A stretch of 10,876 nucleotides of DNA from Thermocrinis sp. Lineage in GTDB: Bacteria; Aquificota; Aquificia; Aquificales; Aquificaceae. Below are positions 6,001 through 10,876 of this stretch, piece after piece (within the stretch, counting starts at the first letter, position 1; each line of letters opens with the position of its first letter). The stretch is taken from assembly GCA_022759285.1 (NCBI GenBank), contig JAEMPM010000111.1, positions 1-10,876 on the forward strand, given 5' to 3'. The notes under the pieces are model-generated. The model saw nothing but the letters and a program-made list of their open reading frames with translations. It ran no database searches and was not told where the DNA came from. Made by a program: the position numbers and the translations under genes.

Positions 6001-7589
6001 GTGAATACATCGCAAAGCTCAGGCACTCCCAGCCGGGTATAACCCTGATATCTCCACCACCACACCACGACATTTACTCCATAGAGGATTTGGCACAGCT
6101 GATAAACGACCTAAAGGAGGCAAACCCCAAAGCCAAGGTGTGCGTAAAGCTTGTGGCAGAAACAGGAGTGGGTACAATTGCAGCGGGAGTAGCCAAGGCA
6201 TACGCAGATATAGTCCAGGTTAGTGGTATGGAGGGTGGTACTGGTGCAAGTCCATACAGCTCCATAAAGAACGCCGGCAACTACTGGGAAATAGGACTTG
6301 CGGAAACCCAAAAGGTTTTGATGGAAAACAACCTAAGAGACAAAATAAGGGTGAGGGTGGATGGAGGCATGAGGACGGGCAAGGACGTGATCATTGCTGC
6401 CCTTTTGGGTGCAGAAGAATTTGGCTTTGGCACCGCTGCCATGATAGCAGAAGGATGTGTAATGGCAAGGTTGTGCCATACAAATCAGTGTCCTACGGGC
6501 GTTGCCACTCAAGACCCCAAATACAGGGAAAAATTCAAAGGCAAGGTGGAAAATGTGATGGCTTACTTTAGGGCGGTGGCAAGAGAGGTAAGGGAGATCC
6601 TTGCGGAGATGGGCTTTAGGAGCTTGGATGAAATCATAGGAAGGCGGGACCTTTTGGAGGTTGTTAGCTTTGACCACATACCCGGTTCCAAGCGTGTAAA
6701 GCTTGAGGAGTTTTTGAAGGAAGACTATCCAAAGGATAAGCCTCTCAAGTGTTTGGTGGAAAGGAACGACAACCCACGCAGAAGCACCTTAGCAAAGCAG
6801 TTGGAAGAGGAAATAGTTCCTTACATAGAAAAAGGAGAAAAGGTCCATAAAGAATACACCATAAGAAACATAGACAGGAGCGTGCCCACGCGCCTTGCCT
6901 ACTACATAGCCCTAAAGTACAGGGATGAAGGACTTCCGGAGGATACCATAAACTTGGTCTTTGTAGGTACTGCAGGACAGAGCTTTGGTGCCTTTAACCA
7001 CAGAGGTATGTCTTTGACCCTTCTGGGTGATGCCAACGACTATGTAGGCAAGGGTATGTATGGGGGAAGGATCGTCCTAAAACCTTTGGATGTGGAGGAC
7101 ACCCAAAACCACGTGATTATGGGCAACACATGTCTTTATGGTGCAACGGGCGGAGAACTCTTTGCTGCTGGAAGGGCAGGAGAACGCTTTGGAGTAAGAA
7201 ACAGCGGAGCTATTGCGGTTGTGGAAGGAGCTGGTATGCACTGCTGTGAGTACATGACCGGGGGCATAGTGGTAGTTCTTGGTTCCGTGGGCTACAACCT
7301 TGGTGCGGGCATGACCGGAGGCTATGCCTATGTGTTGGACCAAGACTTGCCACAAAAGATCAACACCTCCTATGTGTTGGCAAGAAGGCTTATCTCCGAG
7401 GCGGAAAAGGAAGAGTTAAAGAAGCTGATAGAAAAGCACTACAAATACACACAAAGCCAGTGGGCAAAGTATATCCTAGAAAACTTTGAAGAATTTGCGG
7501 AGAAGTTCTACAAGGTGGTTCCCTTAGAGGCTTGCAAGAGGGACGCCTTTGGAGCTACCGATGTTTGTGAGGTGGAGGTAAAGCCATGA
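3099..7589 (+). CDS. gltB: Glutamate synthase, large (alpha) chain
   Basis: Makes two glutamates from glutamine and 2-oxoglutarate; with glutamine synthetase it is the GOGAT route of ammonia assimilation. It has 1496 residues, the full family length. The N-terminal class II glutaminase domain has its nucleophile as C9 (DSCGVGF), so an 8-residue propeptide must be removed; HRGAVGGDGKTGDGAG and the FHQRYSTNTFPNW segment follow. The central domain starts near 475 (MGDDTPIPPLS). The FMN/synthase domain spans roughly 850-1230, with GMSLGALSPEAHE, SPPPHHDIYS and SGMEGGTGASP. The [3Fe-4S] ligands are C1120, C1126 and C1131 (GCVMARLCHTNQCP). A Gly-rich beta-helix domain ends the protein. The start is set by AAAGGAG. 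No gltD (small NADPH subunit) is adjacent, so the electron donor (GltD-bound NADPH or ferredoxin) is open. The stop overlaps the argG start (ATGA). Confidence 0.97.
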   Translation: MTVWEYDSCGVGFVCHTKGERSHQIVRWGIEAVKNLTHRGAVGGDGKTGDGAGILLEIPRKFFADYIEENGLSISSLDNLAVGAVFLYEDVRSAVEEHIRRSPFKLVGWREVPVDKSAVGESALKVMPKIFHLLLDCEKVEPSLRELELYLLRRSIETDKKLGNKLYFASLSSKKLVYKGMLVAPQLDVFYPELLDERLTSWFCLFHQRYSTNTFPNWNLAQPLRYLAHNGEINTLLGNRNWMLALQHELEHELFGERIKLVKPLVSYDESDSASLDRVFELLVLAGYSPEHAINMLIPPAWESVPWLPTEVTQFFEYQSLLMKPWDGPAAIAFTDGEVIGAHLDRNGLRPSRYILTEDNILVLGSEVGMIDLSGRKIKEKGRLGPGDTLLVNPKEGKIEKTEEILKRLAEQKPYGEWLEKHLKRLKDFVKDQAIDIEEDKELIRKQVAFGYTQEEIKNVLSYMAEEGKELTFSMGDDTPIPPLSEKPVLLFRYFKQRFAQVTNPPIDPIRERAVMSLRMKLGYKRNFLKETPEHAKRLQIESPILLPGEFKAILEQKDFKVAWIPMTYPKERSYCVVELQDLAGERRITDILYDAVYEGATICDLRMGVEIVCRRVESAVREGAEIVVLSDRNINKHRLAVPSLLAVSAVFKWLSERQLANKVSIIVETGEARDTHHIACLIGYGASAVYPYLAYQTIKDLCQKGEIKQPFEKAILNYKKALEDGLLKIMSKMGISTLNSYQGAKIFDTVCLNKDFVEEYFPGTPVTLEADGIFEVQESLLIRHDAAYEVDQPQLDYGGHMKFRRGGEWHAWSPFVVRALHKFLETKDYQDYKEFSRIANEERPTFIRHLLTYKKADQPIPLEEVEPEESILKRFVTGGMSLGALSPEAHEVLAEACNRLGMKSNSGEGGEDPARYWTIKNSAIKQVASGRFGVTPTYLASAEDLEIKIAQGAKPGEGGQLPGHKVSEYIAKLRHSQPGITLISPPPHHDIYSIEDLAQLINDLKEANPKAKVCVKLVAETGVGTIAAGVAKAYADIVQVSGMEGGTGASPYSSIKNAGNYWEIGLAETQKVLMENNLRDKIRVRVDGGMRTGKDVIIAALLGAEEFGFGTAAMIAEGCVMARLCHTNQCPTGVATQDPKYREKFKGKVENVMAYFRAVAREVREILAEMGFRSLDEIIGRRDLLEVVSFDHIPGSKRVKLEEFLKEDYPKDKPLKCLVERNDNPRRSTLAKQLEEEIVPYIEKGEKVHKEYTIRNIDRSVPTRLAYYIALKYRDEGLPEDTINLVFVGTAGQSFGAFNHRGMSLTLLGDANDYVGKGMYGGRIVLKPLDVEDTQNHVIMGNTCLYGATGGELFAAGRAGERFGVRNSGAIAVVEGAGMHCCEYMTGGIVVVLGSVGYNLGAGMTGGYAYVLDQDLPQKINTSYVLARRLISEAEKEELKKLIEKHYKYTQSQWAKYILENFEEFAEKFYKVVPLEACKRDAFGATDVCEVEVKP

Positions 7590-8803
7590 AGAGGGTCATC
7601 TTAGCTTACTCGGGAGGATTGGACACCTCCGTAATAGTGCGTTGGTTGTCGGAGAGGGGCTACGAAGTGATCACCTACACCGCCGATGTGGGGCAAGGAG
7701 AAGAACTTACAGAGATCCCACAGAAGGCTAAAGCTTCCGGGGCAGTAGATGCCATAGTAGAGGACCTAAAGGAGGAGTTTGCAAGGGAGTACTGCCTGCC
7801 CACCCTAAGGGCCTTAGCTCTCTACGAAGGAAGGTATCCTTTGACTGCATCCCTCTCAAGACCGCTCATTGCCAAAAAGTTGGTGGAGTATGCAAAGAAG
7901 TTTGGGGCAGACTTTGTAGCTCACGGTTCCACAGGAAAGGGAAACGACCAAGTGAGGTTTGAACTGTCCGTTTGGGCTCTGAACCCAGAGCTGGAGGTTC
8001 TGGCACCGGTAAGGGAGTGGGAGTTCAAGTCTCGGGAGGAAGAGGTGGAGTATGCACTGCGTTATCAGATACCCGTTAAGGCTACTAAGGATAAGCCCTA
8101 CTCCATAGACAAGAACCTTTGGGGTATCTCCATAGAGTGCGGACCCTTGGAGGACCCATGGACAGAGCCTCCCGAAGACGCCTTTGAATGGACCGTATCC
8201 CCAGAGAAAGCTCCCAACGAACCCGAGTATGTGGAGATCACCTTTGAAAAAGGAGTTCCCACCCAGTTAAACGGAAAAACCTACGAAAAGCTCAGCGAAC
8301 TGATCCTTGAGTTGAATCGGATTGCAGGAAGGCACGGTGTGGGGCGTATAGACATGGTAGAAAACCGACTTGTAGGTATAAAGAGCAGGGAGGTTTATGA
8401 AGCACCCGGGGCAACGGTTCTATACAAGGCATACCAAGACCTTCTTTCCTTGACCACGGACAGATGGACCTTTCACTACTTTTTGACCCATATACCCCAC
8501 GAATATGCTAAGCTCGTCTATGAGGGACTCTGGTTTTCTCCTCTAAGGACTGCCTTGGATGCTTTTACAGAAAGTATAGCCCAGTTTGTTAATGGCACCG
8601 TAAGGATCAAGCTGTACAAAGGTAATGCCCAGGTGGTGGGAAGGAAGTCGCCTAACTCTCTGTATGTGGAAGACTTGGCAACCTACTCGGAAAAGGATGC
8701 CTTTGACCACAAAGCAGGAGCTCAATTTACAAAGGTCTTTGGACTTCCCCTAAAGGTCCTTGGGAGGGTAAGAAATGCTCATAGCGGTTCCTCTGACAGA
8801 TAA
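7586..8803 (+). CDS. argG: Argininosuccinate synthase
   Basis: Joins citrulline and aspartate using ATP to form argininosuccinate, the next-to-last step of arginine synthesis. It has 405 residues, typical for the class. The N-type ATP pyrophosphatase P-loop is AYSGGLDTS (7-15); AHGSTGKGNDQVRFE (from 112) carries the citrulline/aspartate-binding residues; DKNLWGISIECG and the C-terminal tetramerisation region (YNSLYVE-like segment NSLYVEDLATY) are also seen. Start ATG at 7586 overlaps the gltB TGA, with GGAGG at 7574-7578 seven bases upstream. The 3' end overlaps aroD by 29 bases: the C-terminal residues NAHSGSSDR are encoded over the aroD start. The partner argH is not in the window. Linking argG to gltB makes sense, since glutamate supplies both the ornithine backbone and the aspartate amino group. 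Confidence 0.97.
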   Translation: MKRVILAYSGGLDTSVIVRWLSERGYEVITYTADVGQGEELTEIPQKAKASGAVDAIVEDLKEEFAREYCLPTLRALALYEGRYPLTASLSRPLIAKKLVEYAKKFGADFVAHGSTGKGNDQVRFELSVWALNPELEVLAPVREWEFKSREEEVEYALRYQIPVKATKDKPYSIDKNLWGISIECGPLEDPWTEPPEDAFEWTVSPEKAPNEPEYVEITFEKGVPTQLNGKTYEKLSELILELNRIAGRHGVGRIDMVENRLVGIKSREVYEAPGATVLYKAYQDLLSLTTDRWTFHYFLTHIPHEYAKLVYEGLWFSPLRTALDAFTESIAQFVNGTVRIKLYKGNAQVVGRKSPNSLYVEDLATYSEKDAFDHKAGAQFTKVFGLPLKVLGRVRNAHSGSSDR

Positions 8804-9434
8804 AAACTTTGAAGAGGACGCAAAGGCTATAAAGGATTTAGGTGCGGATGCGGTAGAGGTTAGGGTAGACCTCTTTGAGGACAAAAGCCCAGAAAGGGTC
8901 CTTTGGTGTCTGCAAAAGGCAAAGTCCTTAGGTCTTTTGACCATTCTGACCATAAGAAGCCCGCAGGAAGGTGGCAAGGAGGTACCAAACAGGAAGGAGC
9001 TATTTGAAAGGGCTTGTCCTCATTCAGACTACACAGACATTGAACTTTCTTCTCAAGATCTTCTCCCCTTCGTAAGGGATTTGGTGAAAAGCTCAGGGAA
9101 GAAACTCATCATCTCTTACCACAACTTTGAGCTAACACCCGCCAATTGGATCTTGAGGGAAGTCTTCAGACAAGCTAGAAGATGGTCTGCAGACATAGTA
9201 AAGGTGGCGGTAAAAGCCAACTCCTACCAGGACACTGCAAGGCTCTTGTGCCTTTGCGAAAAGGAGGAGGGAGAAAAGGTTATAATAGCCATGGGTAAAT
9301 ACGGAAAAATCTCTCGCTTGGCAGGATACATTTTTGGTAGTGTAATAAGCTACGCCTTCTATCGGTCTGCCACCGCGGAAGGTCAGCTCTCCTTAGAAGA
9401 GATGGTAAGACTAAAGAGAGAGTTCTACTCTTGA
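8775..9434 (+). CDS. aroD: 3-Dehydroquinate dehydratase, type I
   Basis: Third step of the shikimate pathway: dehydrates 3-dehydroquinate to 3-dehydroshikimate through a Schiff base with lysine. It has 219 residues, somewhat shorter than the about 250-residue enterobacterial form and like other compact thermophile or archaeal type I enzymes. Seen: VEVRVDLFED (27-36), LTIRSPQEGG, DYTDIEL, catalytic H116 in ISYHNF, Schiff-base K143 in ADIVKVAVK, and the C-terminal AMGKYGKISR and SATAEGQLS segments. H116 and K143 keep the same spacing (27) as His143/Lys170 of the E. coli enzyme. Start ATG at 8775 lies inside the argG end, with GGGAGGG at 8762-8768 six bases upstream. Translation is probably coupled to argG. 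Its stop overlaps the hemD TTG start. Confidence 0.94.
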   Translation: MLIAVPLTDKNFEEDAKAIKDLGADAVEVRVDLFEDKSPERVLWCLQKAKSLGLLTILTIRSPQEGGKEVPNRKELFERACPHSDYTDIELSSQDLLPFVRDLVKSSGKKLIISYHNFELTPANWILREVFRQARRWSADIVKVAVKANSYQDTARLLCLCEKEEGEKVIIAMGKYGKISRLAGYIFGSVISYAFYRSATAEGQLSLEEMVRLKREFYS

Positions 9435-10129
9435 AAAGGGTTCTCCTTACCCGTTCGAAGGACGATATAGAGAGGGACAGAAAACTCTTTGAAAAGGAGG
9501 GCTTTGAGGTTATAGCCCTGCCACTTATACAGGATGTGCCCTTGAACTTTGACGTGCCAGAAGGTCCCTTTGACTTTGTGCTCTTTCAAAGCCAAAAGGC
9601 GGTAAAGTACTTTTTCGCTAAATGTTCTTTAACAGGGAAAGAAAAAATCCTGGCGGTGGGAGAAAAGACAAAGGCAGAGGTGGAAAAGTACGGTTACAAT
9701 GTCTGGGCAGTTCCCACGGAGTTTTACGCAGAGGAGGTTGCAAAGCTTTTGCAGGGCTATAGCGGAAGGGTTCTGATCCCAAGGTCTTCTATAGGAAGGG
9801 AGGAGGCAATCGAAAGCTTAAGGAAACTTGGCTTTGAGGTAGTCCCACTTGACGTTTACGAAACCAAACTTTTAGACTATCCACCGGAGGAGTTTGAAGC
9901 CAAGGTGAAGCTCTCGGACTTTTTAGTCTTTGCCAGTCCATCTGCAGTTAAGGGCTTTTTTGCAAATTTGCAAAAACTAAGAGACAAAAGCCTTTTAAAG
10001 GATAAAAAAGTTATCTGCATTGGCAAAACTACCAAAGGAGAGTGGGAAAGGACCTTTGGTACCCCCTGTGAAACCCCTGAAAAACCAACAATGGAATATA
10101 TTCTAAGGCTCCTAAAGAAGTTGGCATGA
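9431..10129 (+). CDS. hemD: Uroporphyrinogen-III synthase
   Basis: Closes hydroxymethylbilane to uroporphyrinogen III while inverting ring D, the branch point to heme, siroheme and cobalamin. The 232-residue length fits. The family is poorly conserved, so the call rests on overall pattern: N-terminal RVLLTRSKDD, LIPRSSIGRE in the middle, LVFASPSAVKGFF, and the C-terminal CIGKTTKGEWERTFG (IGKTT at 197-201) followed by EKPTMEYILRLL, the usual ending of HemD proteins. The two-lobed fold would be made of the N-terminal strand plus the C-terminal part, and a middle lobe. The start is TTG at 9431 within TTGA, the last bases being the aroD stop; no strong Shine-Dalgarno site exists, so re-initiation after aroD is likely. 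It is not fused to cobA and no other hem gene is next to it. Siroheme made downstream would serve sulfite or nitrite reduction, but no such gene is present here. Confidence 0.9.
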   Translation: MKRVLLTRSKDDIERDRKLFEKEGFEVIALPLIQDVPLNFDVPEGPFDFVLFQSQKAVKYFFAKCSLTGKEKILAVGEKTKAEVEKYGYNVWAVPTEFYAEEVAKLLQGYSGRVLIPRSSIGREEAIESLRKLGFEVVPLDVYETKLLDYPPEEFEAKVKLSDFLVFASPSAVKGFFANLQKLRDKSLLKDKKVICIGKTTKGEWERTFGTPCETPEKPTMEYILRLLKKLA

Positions 10130-10148
10130 TGTTTGCATTAATTTAAAT
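10121..10148 (+). promoter_or_regulatory. Possible internal promoter before lpxC
   Basis: TTGGCA at 10121-10126 (5 of 6 to the -35 consensus) lies 16 bases from TTAAAT at 10143-10148 (4 of 6 to the -10 consensus). The -35 overlaps the hemD stop. Predicted start is at or next to the lpxC ATG at 10155, which would give a leaderless lpxC message in addition to any read-through from hemD. Statistically weak in AT-rich DNA. Confidence 0.3.
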
Positions 10149-10154
10149 AGAGAG

Positions 10155-10876
10155 ATGAAAAAGGCTACCATAAAGCAAGAAGTTACCTTTGAAGGTGTGG
10201 GACTTCATTCGGGTGAGTTTTCAAGGATTATTTTGCACCCAGATGACGGTGGCTCTGTTAGGTTTTTGATAAAGGGTGAGACGATTCCTGCCCATTACCA
10301 GTATGTGGTGAACACCAACCACTCCACCGACCTTGGAAAAAACGGCGTGGTAGTAAAAACAGTAGAGCATCTTCTGGCAGTTCTTTACATCCTTGGTATA
10401 GACAGCGTGGTGGTGGAGTTCTTAGAAGGTTTTGAAGTGCCCGCCATGGACGGCAGTGGTTATTACTTTTACAAGTCTCTGAAGGATTTGGTCTACGAGA
10501 TTGACCAAGATAAGGAGTTTTTAAAGATAGAAAAGCCCATAAGTGTTAAAAACTGCATTGCAAAGATTGATGTCCTACCTAGCAAAGACTTTTCGGCGGA
10601 ATACATCGGAAGCGTGGAGGGTTCCCTCAAGGATCATCGAGTTAGGTTCAAGGGAAACGCCAAGGATATAGTCTTTGCCAGAACCTTTTGCTACGATTAT
10701 CAAGTGGAAGCCATCAGGAACATGGGCTTGGCAAAGGGCGGCAGTTTAAAAAACGTAGTGGTACTAACCAAAGAGGGCAAACCTTACAACCGAGAAGGTC
10801 TAAGATGCAAGGATGAACCCATAAGACATAAGCTTTTGGACCTAATAGGAGATCTTTCCCTTTTAGGCAAAAGGCT
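10155..10876 (+). CDS. lpxC: UDP-3-O-acyl-N-acetylglucosamine deacetylase (3' end cut by window)
   Basis: Zn-dependent deacetylase, the committed step of lipid A synthesis, so the organism has a lipopolysaccharide outer membrane. The frame is open from ATG 10155 to the window edge: 240 codons of a family of about 270-305. Seen: FEGVGLHSGE near the N-terminus, TVEHLLAVLY with catalytic Glu E71 and zinc ligand H72, VPAMDGSG (95-102), ARTFC (175-179), GLAKGGSLKN (191-200) and RHKLLDLIGDL with zinc ligands H225 and D229. The remaining active-site His near the C-terminus lies beyond the window. A GAGAG just before the ATG is too close to be a good Shine-Dalgarno site. The gene starts 25 bases after hemD on the same strand, so it may be read from the gltB operon, from its own promoter, or both. 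Confidence 0.95.
   Translation, partial: MKKATIKQEVTFEGVGLHSGEFSRIILHPDDGGSVRFLIKGETIPAHYQYVVNTNHSTDLGKNGVVVKTVEHLLAVLYILGIDSVVVEFLEGFEVPAMDGSGYYFYKSLKDLVYEIDQDKEFLKIEKPISVKNCIAKIDVLPSKDFSAEYIGSVEGSLKDHRVRFKGNAKDIVFARTFCYDYQVEAIRNMGLAKGGSLKNVVVLTKEGKPYNREGLRCKDEPIRHKLLDLIGDLSLLGKR

Noticed and set aside
1..10876. CRISPR array, insertion sequence, phage or defence island
   Set aside because: No regularly spaced repeats, terminal inverted repeats, transposase, integrase or defence-like proteins were found; nearly all bases belong to housekeeping genes of uniform codon style.

Overview
This window reads as ordinary, gene-dense core chromosome of a thermophilic, Gram-negative bacterium, most likely of the Aquificaceae (Aquifex/Hydrogenobacter/Thermocrinis-like). 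The grounds are indirect: the coding strand is strongly purine-loaded, Arg is mostly AGG/AGA, Ile is often ATA, genes are packed with 4-base overlaps, unrelated pathways share one operon, the tRNA gene does not encode CCA, and the LpxC fragment resembles the Aquifex enzyme as I remember it. No database search was possible, so the genus is inference. I see no mobile element, CRISPR array, phage gene, toxin-antitoxin pair or foreign-looking island, and no clear new biological system.

Left part (1-978): the ribosome recycling factor gene frr runs leftward off the window. It diverges across 72 bp from a small plant-type [2Fe-2S] ferredoxin gene. The ferredoxin gene converges on a leftward tRNA-Ser(GCU) gene with a single base between them. 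Middle part (979-3012): a 46-bp spacer carries the tRNA promoter and the start of a rightward unit made of lysC (aspartate kinase) and a DUF62-family SAM hydrolase gene that overlaps it by 4 bases. A spacer of 86 bp with an AT-rich inverted repeat follows.

Right part (3099-10876): a tight rightward cluster of gltB (glutamate synthase large chain), argG (argininosuccinate synthase), aroD (type I 3-dehydroquinate dehydratase) and hemD (uroporphyrinogen-III synthase), each overlapping the next. After 25 bp comes lpxC (lipid A deacetylase), cut by the window end. lysC, gltB and argG are linked through nitrogen and aspartate metabolism: GltB makes glutamate, which supplies amino groups to aspartate, and aspartate feeds both LysC and ArgG. 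AroD, HemD and LpxC belong to other pathways (aromatic amino acids, tetrapyrroles, outer membrane).

The points most worth a second look are small: a changed signature motif in the SAM hydrolase, the inverted repeat and a shared AT-rich box upstream of gltB and lysC, a recurrent layout suggesting leaderless transcripts, and the mixed operon.
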